Part shown: piece by piece, positions 1-11,657 of the stretch
How positions within the stretch are numbered: the first letter of the stretch is position 1
Layout: each line of letters begins with the position of its first letter
Source: Acanthornis magna
Lineage: Eukaryota > Chordata > Aves > Passeriformes > Acanthizidae
NCBI GenBank assembly: GCA_036785705.1
Contig: JAWUZG010000032.1
Coordinates: 12,728,001-12,792,000 of the forward strand
Direction of reading: 5' to 3'
Length of the DNA: 64,000 nucleotides
Notes under the pieces: model-generated
Database searches by the model: none
Told to the model about the DNA's origin: nothing
What the model saw: the letters and a program-made list of their open reading frames with translations, nothing else
Program-made: the position numbers and the translations under genes

Positions 1-3000
1 GAGATAGAAGCCTGTGCTGTTCACAGCCTGGTAAATCAGAGGAGAGATCAAACTAAAGCAGATTTACCCCAGATCAACTTTCAGACTTTTCAACATCTCC
101 AAGCTATGCAGCAGCTGGACAGAAGTTTTCAGAAGCCTATTATGGATGCAAAATCTAATGATATTAAACAATTCTGAGCATTTCAGCTCTCTATCCTTCG
201 CTCATTTTCTTACCTCAGAGAGGCACATGCAAAGTTTCACAATAAACAAACTGATCTCTAGTAGGAATGTCTCTTTTAAAACTCACAAGAAAAGTACCTG
301 GCATAATAGTTTTGTACCAACAAAGGAAGAAAAGAATAAAAATTAAAAGCTCTTCTCATCCTTCTCCTGTACAAACATAAATGTCAAGCAACTTGAATTA
401 AAATTAATTCCAGACCTATTGAAGATTACATAAGCAGTCCTTGGAAGGTGCTGTTTAGAGGGAAATGTAATTTTGGGGAAGTTTTAGATGCCTCAAAGGA
501 AGACTTCATCTCTCATCTAGACCATCATTAATTGTACTTCCCTAAAGAGATCATAGTACATAGACACATCAGGAAGGAGCTCTGCATTGCAGAATGGAAA
601 ATAAATGCAACTTCTGTGAGATGCCCTTAATGTGAGTAAGAAGTAAATATGCTTTTAAATTCTCTGTTCCTTGGATACCTAAATGCATAAGACTTATTAA
701 TCAGTAATCTTGCCCTTTTCTCCTCAACTGCATAATGATTCCTATGGTTAGCAGTACAAATGGAGTATTTGTACTGCCTGAGACAGCACAAGCAGGAGGC
801 TCATAAACCCACAGGACTGGTCCTGACTTCTACATCCCTATCATTATATAAGAAAAAGATGCTGAAGTGACCCTGCACACTGACATTACTGCTTTGTCAT
901 CATTTCTTATTCAGCAACTCTTGTGAGGTACATTAAATTAGTTCCAGTAACTCATTCCCCTCTGATCATTAATTTTTTCAAACCAGTCTTTTCAACAGGT
1001 TTTTCTCAGCAGCAAATCTGGATTTAGGCTTAGAAAATTAATTTAGCACCCGAATTATGAATGTCAAGGCCAAGAGTCACTGCATTAGCAGCAGATCTAG
1101 AAGACAGTCTTCATATGGAGAACCAATGTTGGCATAAAAGGGAGAAGGGAATTAGGAACATTTCTTAACCTGCAGCTTCCCACTGAGGTTGAAGACCAGC
1201 CAGAGTAAAGTGTGGGCTAAGTCTCTTCTACAGGCACTTCTGGGTGGTGATTCAGGAATCTAAATTAGGCTCCAGCTGTGAATTGCCTTCAGAGGATTCC
1301 CATCTCTCCACGAACCATAGCTGGAAGTCTGGGAGGCTATCCTAAATCTCACATCTAGGCACGACTCATGAGTTTGGTAGTTTCAGTCAGTCTCTACACA
1401 TGCTATCCTCAGATCTATGGCCAACATACAGACAGTATTCCTTTCCGTAACATGGGGAAAGAAACTTCTCTTTTTCTCAATGATTGGACCCATTTATCTC
1501 AACACTGTTTATCACTTCTGTGACCCAGGAAAAACTCGAATTCCAAAGAAAGTGAACTTCATTAATTAAACCACAGATTTTTTTTTCCAGAACTATTACT
1601 GGGAGCACATGCAATAGAAATTGCAAGTTATCTGTTATTTGTCAGGAGATCTTGCCAAAATATTTTCAAAAATAATCATTTCATGATGCCTTATTAAGTA
1701 ACACAGTTTGAACATCCCTTTCCAAACACATGCTGTGTCTTTTTAGATACATTTTTTCAGCTGAATTAACTGCTCCTCTTTCACAAGCTCCACAGTTCTT
1801 CTAAGAAACTTCTCTACATAAAATTGTCTAAGCTGTCTTCATTGGGCACATACGCTTATTAGGCATATATTAACTTAACCAATATGTCTACTTGACACGA
1901 TGCAGTGCTGCACAGAGAATCCCAAAGCAGTTCCAAAGAAATCAGAGAGATATCTGAAGCTGCATCAGCCTGTTCTTTCCACAAGACTAAGGTATCCAGC
2001 TCTGCAAAAGTCCTCACCACTCTGCACTAGGGCTGCTGCTCTGGCTCTTGTTCCCGAAATAGATCATTTATTAAACCATGACACATACGTATCTTCTCCC
2101 ACTTGATTTCAAACCAAAATCTTTTTGTGTATGGAGATAGGTGGGAGCTACCATAATTCTCAATGAAACCGAAGCTATTAGTCCAATATCATTTTGAGAG
2201 CGTGGTGAGTATGAGACCAAACCGCATGGAAACAGGCTCCAGCCTAAGCATGGCATGCAGTGTTCCTGTGCCTAAGGTGGCAAAGGCTTCTTCCTCTTCC
2301 ATGCTGGAAGCTTGGATGAGGCAGCCAGGTATGAACACGATACTTGGAGCTGTGCTGCAAGAAGGAAATGTGACAATGAGGCATAAATTAACACTAAAGT
2401 GAATAACATTATATTGAGAAACACTAACTTCAGCAGGGTGAAAGTTTAAGGTTGACTTTTAACCTAGGTTAGGAACTTTCCTCTTCCATGGGAACAATTA
2501 GGTTCCTTAGAGCCTAATACTCATCCCAAAGTAAGTTTTTTAAGTAAATGGAAAGAGCCATTATACCTTTATTTTTCCCGATAAGGACTGCTGCCACATC
2601 TTTCAGATCCTTATCACATAGGTTTTCCTCTAAGACCCAAGACAGAAAAAAGTCTGCCTACAGGTTCTCTTCTACACTAGGAAGCATTGCACATGAAGTA
2701 GTTGCTTCTTATTCAAAAGCCCTTCACTGAAGCCCCTTTCAGTCTCCTCTCAAGATGTGAACTGAAGAAAGATTACCTTTTTTATTTCCATTTGCTGATT
2801 TCTATTCGTCTGTGGTAAAATTTTACAACAATGCCATTAATCAAAACTAAATTTAAATAAAAATCTTATTTCATTATCTTTTATTGTTGGTACTATTGCT
2901 CTCATAATGCTGAATAATGTCAATGATGTGCCTGTGTGCCACCAAATGATAAATTAAAAAGCATCTAGTAAGTGGAACTTCTTGTTTCACATTGAGCCCT

Positions 3001-4093
3001 GGAAAGGTTTTGCTGGATTAGGTGTGGTATGGTCTATTTTATTGCAAAATACTTCAAATTTTCTTTGTTATTTGCTAGAAAGGCTACTGGCAAACAATTA
3101 TTTTATGCAGAACACCAAAGAGTTGTCGCCATATATAAATCTATATAACCCAGTTATTAATATATTCATGAGGCAAGTAGAACATTTACACATATCAATC
3201 CCTTTGCAGGTAATTTATACATTTTGAACAGCAGTGTTGCATTTTTCAATGCACGATCTAATTCTAAGGACTGCCATCCTTTTGTATCAGTGCAGGCCAT
3301 TTTGCCAGTCTTGCTCTTTTACGACTTTGCTTTTATCCACTTCTACATGACTTTTGTATTTCTGTTTGATCCTATTAGCACTGAGATCAATCACAAAATT
3401 CCTGCTGGGAGCAGAATGGGATGCTGTCTTTGTGATGTCTAAATCAAATATTTGACACCATTTTTCCTTACACACCAGATGCAAACTGGTACCTGTTCTT
3501 CTAACTCTGCACTTTTAGTCTTTCACTGTTAGGTCTTTTTACCATTTAAAACAAATAAGAAAATAATTTAAATATGCAAAACCTTTTTAATAATGCTACC
3601 TTTTCTTAATATTCTACAATTTTTGAACACTTACTTTTTTAATCCCAGTTCATAAATACACAATCACACTACTGGTTTATTTACAGAAACACCACTGAAC
3701 AGAAGGTCAATTTCTCAATGCTTTTCACAAAACCTGAGCAAGTTACTTGCATTCTCACTGGATGTCTGTGGGTTTTCTGAGCGCATAGAATACATCCACT
3801 TAGAGAAATGCATCAATATGGATATTAATAAAAAATCCAAATTCAGCCCCTCAAATAAGGAAAAACATCTTGAAGATTTGCAGATTGTAAATAGGTCTAT
3901 CTCGAATACTTCTTCTTGACAAACAGCTCCTTTGTCATAATACTGTGATGATTCAACTTGAGAAATGGACTTATAATATTTTCACAGGGCAGAAAAGAAT
4001 TTTTTTTCCTTTTAATTCCAGCTCGCTAGTAAAAGGAAAGTAATTAATAACTACACATATTCTCATATCACTTTTACTTTCAAAGAGGGCATG
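1..4093. other. Unique AT-rich noncoding DNA
   Basis: No gene, known repeat or RNA gene was recognised. The open frames are short, overlap on both strands and carry no recognisable domain. The stretch is ordinary AT-rich intergenic DNA with short A and T runs. Conserved noncoding elements could be present but cannot be judged from one sequence. Confidence 0.6.
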
Positions 4094-4227
4094 GTGCACA
4101 TAGAGTTCCTCATCTCACTGAACAAATTAGGAAAAATATTTTAATAGTGAATACTTGCTAGTGCACACAGAGTTCCTCATCTCACTGAACAAATTAGGAA
4201 AAATATTTTAATAATGAATACTTGCTA
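4094..4227. repeat. 67-bp tandem duplication, two copies
   Basis: Two adjacent units (4094-4160 and 4161-4227) both begin GTGCACA and end ATACTTGCTA. They differ at only about two positions (CATAG versus CACAG, and ATAGTG versus ATAATG). The near identity in otherwise unique DNA indicates a fairly recent local duplication. It contains no coding potential. Confidence 0.95.
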
Positions 4228-5179
4228 CTGCATTGGTTTTAATTCAGTTAAGATTGATAGTCGGTGAAAGAGCAGCAAGGTAAATGCCATTTTAATAAAA
4301 ACAATTGTTATAACTGAGTTCTGCTATTTCACTACTGCAATCCCCTTCGACAATACAGAAAATGAAAACTGTTTCTCTGGTACTGCCACACTCAGATTTC
4401 TAGACCATAATTTCTATAAAACAAAACAGAAATATTTTCATTTGCTGTTTTCTGAAAAAACAGTAACTTTTGTTGTGAAACAGAGGCCACAAGAAATTTT
4501 AAGCTGCCTTTTCTGTTGGATTGGTATATAAGCACACAATTCACTGGAGTTTTAATTTCCTATGCTACCACAGAGTGTAAGATACTTCTGACTATGGCAT
4601 TCCACTTGTGTGCATACAAACATCTCCATCTTTCAGGTACTCCATCTCACTTTTCCAAAAGTTAAACTCAGGATTTCTACAGATTCCATTAGATTTACTT
4701 ACACCAGGGCTGTTGCATCCAAGCAGTAAGAAAATAAGCCCCGAAGCATGTCTGGGGATATGAATTTGATATAATTTGGATCACTGGAGGACTTTCCAGA
4801 AGATTGGAATATCGCCAATTGTGCATCATTATCCCAAAGGGTAAATAGAAACACAGAAAAAAAATTATGTTCAGCAAAATGGCCGGGTCATTTAGGAAGG
4901 TACAAAACAATCTAAAACCAGATGCAAAAGTAATGCCCATCAAGACAGCTTTATGAAAAACAACTTGTTATCAAAACCAATTTTACATCTCTAATGACAT
5001 ACATGATTTGTAGATGAAATCAATTACACAGACATAATATATAAAAATATTAATATTGTCTTTGATTTAATATTATTTTCAGAGGGAAAAAAGACTCAGA
5101 TTCACAGGGTCCTGCATAACTCATTCACAAAGTCCAAGAACAGAAAATAAAGAGAGAACTGAAAAAGATATTAAGACAG

Positions 5180-5330
5180 CACTTAGTCCATCCCTGCCCA
5201 AGTGCTGCACTGTCCCAATGTCTTTCCTCAAAGGGGTTTGCCAAACTGGTTGTTAAAATCTTTCATGATGGAGATTCCTTCAGATCTTGCATGCCATTTC
5301 TATCCAGGTTTTCTGAGTCTTTTCTGCACA
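5180..5330 (-). mobile_element. Degenerate CR1 LINE 3' fragment
   Basis: Read on the plus strand, the segment follows the reverse complement of an old CR1 3' region: TTAGTCCATCCCTGCCC, then a CACTGTCCCAATGTC-like block, then GGAGATTCCTTCAG. The order and spacing fit, but many positions are changed, so this is an old copy. The element is too short and diverged to name a subfamily. Confidence 0.6.
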
Positions 5331-7789
5331 AGAAGATATTTGATACAAGATATCTGTACAAGAAGGCACATTTAGCCTAGGTATCTTTTCAGTCTATACA
5401 TTTCTTTTTCTTGAGTCTGAAGCTTCAGCACTGTTAAATGAAACCATGGGGTTACCCGAGACACAGTGTGCTTCCCTAGGAGGCGCAGACAGATGAGGGG
5501 TTGAAAACGAAGACCACAGTCCACAAGGAATGTGTGGATCTGTGTAGCACTATCCCATCAACATCAGCTCTAGCAATTACATATATTCAAAGACTATGAG
5601 GCAATCAAAAGAACTTTTTAAAATAATTCTGTTAGAATTTGGGATGCTACATAATTTTTACTTACATTCTAATTTGCCATTGGGGTAATCTGAGTCATGA
5701 TTTTTGGGGTTTTTCACTGCAACCACTAAAATTAACAACTGTACATTGTTTTTTTTCTGTCTAAAACAAGGGAATAATCTCCTGCAATGACTTGTGTCCA
5801 GAAGCAAGGGCTTTGACTGAAAAACAAACCAACGCATCATTTGAAAACTACTGTTCCTCATAAAGGAGCTGGCAATTTTGAAATGCAGTGCATCTTTCCA
5901 GAAGTAAGTGGGAGCTACACAGACATTTTATCAGACAACATAGAAGAAAACAAAAACCATCTCACACTTGTTAGCAGGCACAGAGGAGAGCAGGCATCCC
6001 TTGGCAGCTGAGGGACTGAAGCAGCTTGCTGCGTCTCAGGGCTGTCCGGAATCTGGAGCTCCTCCGAGCATCACAGTTGGTCACCAGCACTGCTGGACCT
6101 GAGGATGTTCGAGTATAACCTGACTCTCAGAAATTCGGGAGCAAAGATGTGTGCAGAGAGAGTCAACATCTAGGAAACAAGATTGTATATAAAGCTCTCA
6201 TCTCTGTGCCTAGGGATCACAGAAAGGGTTGGATTAAAAACAAATGGGAAGATGTCAGGAGCTCTACGGCACTGATTTTTGTGCAAAGTCACCCCCTGGG
6301 ATGACTGGGAAGAGGACAGTCACTGAGCTATCACACTGCGTCTGTGCATGCTTTAATTCAGTTTGACTGCCACATCAAAAATGCAGCTCGTGTGAGATGC
6401 TAATGACAGGCTTCTGCAATGTAATGCTTTCAACAACAATTTATTAGCTTGGATAGAATCTAGAAGGGAATAAGGCATTATATTCATGAGAATAATTGAA
6501 ATAAAGTTTAAATACTGTCAAAATGCAACCATGCTGTTCTCATAACAAATCCCTGGGGACTTCCACCTATTTAAAATTTTAATACATTTTTAGAGCTCTC
6601 AGCAATGCTAGTGACTAAAATGTTGGAAAATGGCTCCTGGGAGGGCAAGGTGGACTGGTTTATGTATTAATCCAGTGCTGTAGGCATTTAGCAACCTCCT
6701 GAAGTAATCAATTATGATGGGGAGTTACTTCAGAGTTTCTGTGCTGTAAGACTTAAGTAGAAAATCTTAAGCATGTAAATGATTAACCAGGTCTCATCAG
6801 ATCTCCTTGGAGTCCCAAGCTTCTCACAAGTTTTCCAATGGACCTCCACTCTCCCAGTATGCAAATACACACACAAGCACTGTTAATGTTATGTGGTTGC
6901 CACAGAATTTATTTTAAAAAGCAACATGCTTTTTAACACAGTCCATTAGAAAATACTAGGAGATGGTGGATGAAAAAATCAACCCTGGTTCAAGTCCACT
7001 AATGTTAACGAGTTCTTGATGCAACACATTTGCTGAAACCATCCACAATCAATTACTGAGACAGAAATAGGAGCGCAGAAGCCACTGCCTTTAAATAACA
7101 CACTGTTGATGCACTTAAAACAGTTCCTTGCTTTTTTTCCATAGGACAGAGCTTGCTATGGGCTTTTCCTATGGGGTCCTGGGAGCTTCTTTAAGAACTA
7201 GCATAGAACTCTTTTCGCACTCTGGCAGAGTCCTTGTTAAATAAAAGGCCTTTAAGGTGTAGGAAGGTTGCTATGAAACATGCCTGACATCTCTCCCTTT
7301 CAAGGAAAAGCTTGTGTAAACAAAAACTGCTAGCGAGAGCAGTGAGATGCACTCAGACAATGCCAGGTTGCTCAGACACTAACTCATATTTGCTGCTGTT
7401 CCAGCCTGAGGTAAAAATCCTCAAGATTTAGGAGTGTTACTGAGATGTTTTGGAAATGCTGCGTTAGCCTTTTCAACCAGTTTATTTCCCCAATCTCACA
7501 TCCTATAGGTGAAGCAGAAGAGCTTGTGAAAGAGCAGATCTATCCTGGCCGTTCATGCTGCTGCCTGCTTCCCACTTCTGCCTCCATGCAGGAGTGGCAT
7601 CTGCCCCAGCCTCACATTACAGCCACTCACCAGAGCTTTGCCTTGGGACTACTGAACGCTGCACAGACCAGACTAACACAGCTCGTTTTCCTTCCCATCA
7701 CACAGCTCCTGCCATGCATCAGTTGAAATCAGGGTGCAAAACAAAGACCAACTATTATGCAAATAGAAGAAAAAAACTTATGGCTTAAA

Positions 7790-7819
7790 TTTAAATCTGT
7801 AAACAATTACAGATTTAAA
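7790..7819. repeat. Perfect 13-bp inverted repeat with 4-nt loop
   Basis: The left arm TTTAAATCTGTAA (7790-7802) is an exact reverse complement of the right arm TTACAGATTTAAA (7807-7819), around the loop ACAA. No surrounding element explains it. Confidence 0.9.
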
Positions 7820-9478
7820 GAAGAAATCAAGTGGACTATGAAGGATAGATAATCTTAGAAATAACGATGTCTGTGTTTACTTCTTTGAGTTACATATTGC
7901 TGTAATAAATGGTAAATCAAAATGTGAAATAGATACTGGCAAATTAACAGGTTATTTAATATTAAATTGACTGAATATTAATATGATTACTGCTTGTTTT
8001 CAAGCACTGTTTCTTTTTATAAGTGAGGTTTTAGAATTTTCAGAGTATGTGATATTTCCAATCCTAAACAGTTCTCTTTCATCATTTAACAGAAAGGCAA
8101 AATGCCTGGGAGCACGAGAGCAGGAAACCAGCCCTACAGAATTTCCTCTCAGAAGGCATTTAAATTTTATGTAGGAAGCAAGGCCTATGACAAAAGTATG
8201 TGTAATGTAATGTAATTGTATCATTTCTCAAAGTTTTACATAATGACTTTCTGTTTCTAAATAATACTTCATTATTGGGAGCAGGAGAATGTAATTGTTC
8301 TCTGGGTGCTGCTGTTAGCTCCTAAGGGCACGATCAATCCTGCTGAGACATATAATTCATGCACTGTTTGCTTCTGATACAGCTACATTTACGAAAGCAA
8401 TGCAGTGATTAGATTCCTCCAGAATAAATGTGTCTATAAATCCCTGTGCTGTAAATATTATTAACAGCTACATCCAGTAAAGGACTTGAGCCACTGACAT
8501 GAGGCTGAGGCAAAACTAAAAGACCTCCAAACAAACCATAATTTTAAAAAATAATTTTAAAAAAATCCCCTCTCTGCTATGGCTTAACCCTAGACACATT
8601 TACAATCTTGAGGCACCTTCATATCTAACTGTAGTCTACTCAGTGCCTGAGGTGCTTCTCCAGCTCCTGCTCAGCAGGAGATTCTAAAACCCTTTTCCCA
8701 CATGAGTGAAACTGAAGTCATGGCATTGAGCATGCTTCTGCCACAATTTTTGAAAGACTGACTCTGACGTATATTCAACAGAGCAGGAGAAGAATTAGAT
8801 GCCTTCACAAAAACAACCAAGGACACTCATAAAAAACAGTGGCTATTTTATCAGACAGTGGGTGCTCTTGAAGGGAGATCACTCTCTGCAGCGCTTCATG
8901 CCACAAAAGAATAGTGCCTTGGACTGCCTCAGGCTAGACATGACTGTAAGCGATGATCCAGGTACACACAGAAATTACACAGGGTAAGGGTAAGATTCAT
9001 GTCTACAAATTAAGACATCTGCAACAGATCTAGCTGGAGGAAGATGAGTGCTTTAGGGCATAGTTCATCTCATTTAAGAAATAAACCTAAAACTCATGAT
9101 GTGCATCACTCCTTGGGATTGCTTTTCCCCACACTGACTATAAAGGGAGCCCTAAAAAGCTAAATCAGATATAAATGTATGCACTGCAGACTGCTAAATT
9201 TAACTGAAATCAGTGCACCAAGTGTTTATTAATAATTTAACTAACCAGAAACATGGATGAAAGTGAGTCAGTGTATTGTTTTAATATTATTTATGTTACC
9301 ATTGGACAGAGAGCAGAAAGATGAAACAGAGACTGAATAAACATAAATCTTTCTAATCATGGAGAAAGTCATATTTATGTATGTCCTTGTATCCAGAAAT
9401 ACCATATTGATTTTCCATCTTTTCCACCTATGCCATTAATATACAGAAATTAAATTCTGAAGGCAGTAATTTTTTAAA

Positions 9479-9502
9479 AGAGAGAGAGAGAGAGAGAGAG
9501 AG
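9479..9502. repeat. (AG)12 microsatellite
   Basis: Twelve uninterrupted AG dinucleotides follow a short T-rich/A-rich tract. It is a simple repeat that is likely to be polymorphic. Confidence 0.97.
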
Positions 9503-9957
9503 TAGGACTTCGATAAACCTATAGGATTCCTGTAATAGTCTAATGAGATTTTCACACTCAGCTTTGTAACTACTCTTGTTATTGGGTTTTGTGGACTCTG
9601 TCATGAAATCTTCTCAGGACATCAATATAATCAGTTTGTTTCAGTACATTTCCACATCAGTCTTGAAGAAGACTGGAACTATTTACTTTACACTTTTAAA
9701 AAGGCTGATTCTTAGAACTTTCTTCCCTTTTGCAACTAAAGTGCTTACAACTGTACCAAGTATTTCATTCCACAATGGCCTATTTCTGATGTATAGAGTT
9801 TAGGAAAAGACCACCTATATGAAGGCATATTTCCAGGGTTCATGTAGCATCTAGTACCATGGAACCTCCATCTTTGCAGAATTGAAGCCTAAATTTCCTG
9901 CCAGATGACATAGGAATTATTACACTTAAAAAGTAATTGAGAACTACACATATACTT

Positions 9958-9971
9958 AAAAAAAAAAAAAA
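9958..9971. repeat. A14 run
   Basis: An uninterrupted run of 14 adenines lies in unique DNA. No polyadenylation signal or coding sequence upstream makes it a retrocopy tail. Confidence 0.9.
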
Positions 9972-10974
9972 GAAACTCAAAACCAATATAATTGAACCAT
10001 ACAGTACCGCTTGTTGACACTAGTCTCTAATTTGGAATACGTCCTCACCCACTCCAGGAATCTCACTAGTATATTATTTGTTTTCTTTGACCCATAGCCT
10101 GCCTTTAACAGAGCATCACTTACTGTCTTCTGAGTGTTAAATTTGCTGGTACTTCAGACAGGCATGTATTGTAATTTTCCTACAAATGACCCATTTAAGG
10201 AGAGGCAAAGATGATAAGTATCACAATGTCATAGAGAAAAAAAAGACAGGAAAAACAAAAATCAAGGGAAGCTGTTGGTAAATCCCCAATTGGGGTTTGC
10301 AGTCCTCATTAGAAAAAATAGAGATAAGAAATAATCCTTAATTGAAAGAAAGCAGGACTGAGAGACCAACACTCACAGTTCATCTGTTTCACCTCTGCTT
10401 TCTCCCCAATCAAAACCACTTCTGGCATAAATAATGTTGACTGTGTTGCCTGTGGTCTTTTTTAATCACTCATGTTTTAACTTTCCTCTTTTTGTTATCT
10501 ATTTCCCATATTAATCACAGCTTGCTACCTACCTTTTTTTTTCTTTCATCTGCTATCTCCTCTTAAATTTCATTTTGTTAGTGGTTTGTTTTTTTACCTG
10601 CTTCTGCTAAGCACCATCTCATGCTCATGCAAGCCCTCAATCCAAGTGGTCTCTCCAGCATGAGTAGAATTCAGCTTCACAGCAGAAGCCCACCAGAGTG
10701 CCTTTTACTGTGGTGGATGCAGGGGATATGTCAGCAATAAGGGTGAGCTGTGGACTTCAGGGAAGAGCTTGACCAGTCTCAAAAAGCAGAAGTGGATGAC
10801 TGTCCAGGCAGGAGATGGGGATAAGGTAAGAGAGGTCATTCTGCCTGGAAAGGCATAGACAGAGCAGGCATCTGCCTCTCTACCATCAGACAAGATCTCT
10901 CTCTGCTGGCTCTCCCTTTGCCTTTCCAGGCACTTGAGTGTGCACTTCCAGCTGAATTGCAGAGGGCTTCATAT

Positions 10975-11657
10975 ATTTGTGTCTTAGGTTACATGGAAGG
11001 TGTAACCAAAAGTACGTATTCTATTACCATCTCCATAAGCTGTTAAAAACAGACGGGGCAGTGTTGTTTGTGTTCAGCATGACCCAGCCCTGATAACACC
11101 ATCGGAGCTATCTCTACTAATGGACCATCAAGGGCTCCCAGAGGGACTCATAGGATTACATCAGCCCATTGTGAGATGCCCCGCCTAGAGGGGAGGAACT
11201 GAACTTTCCTACCTGCATATCAGTCTGGAACACTGGACTACCTTTCCCACTGGATTCCCAGAGAAGAAGAGCCCATCAAGAGTCACCACTGGACCTCCAG
11301 AGACCATCGAGATCTTTTCTGCAGTATCACCACTTCAACAAGACCACATCCATCACTTCCACGGGACTGCAGCCACCATTTTAATTTTAACCATTTAGCC
11401 ACCATTTTAAGCCACCACCCTAACAGGCTGAGATGTTGTATTCTGATTTTGTCAGTTTAAACCATTGTTTCTGTATTATTGCCTTGTAATAAATGTTAGT
11501 AAAGATCTGTTATTCCTTTTTTCCCATGTCTTTTTTCTGAGAGCCCCTTGATTTCAAAGTTATAATAATTCGGAGGGAAGGGGGGTCATATTCTCTATCC
11601 CAAGGAAGGTTCCTACCTTCCTTGGCAGACACCTGTCTTTCAAACCTAGATAATTTG
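10975..11657 (+). mobile_element. Solo LTR (ERVL-like) with 5-bp target-site duplication
   Basis: The element runs 10980-11652. It begins TGTCTTAGGTT and ends AACCTAGATA, which are near-perfect inverted termini. Both sides are flanked by ATTTG (10975-10979 and 11653-11657), the expected 5-bp target-site duplication. An AATAAA at 11488-11493 lies in the downstream half, and a purine-rich GGAGGGAAGGGGGG block follows at about 11572. There is no internal retroviral coding sequence, so two LTRs probably recombined to leave one. The sequence resembles a family I associate with songbird genomes. The 5-bp duplication favours a class III (ERVL) assignment, but the subfamily was not checked. Confidence 0.88.

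Larger units (their letters stand above)
4228..10974. other. Unique noncoding DNA, apart from the repeats listed inside it
   Basis: No gene was recognised. The stretch contains the degenerate CR1 at about 5180-5330, a hairpin at 7790-7819, an AG microsatellite at 9479-9502 and an A-run at 9958-9971. The open frames, such as those at 7445-7788, overlap each other and match nothing I know. Confidence 0.55.
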
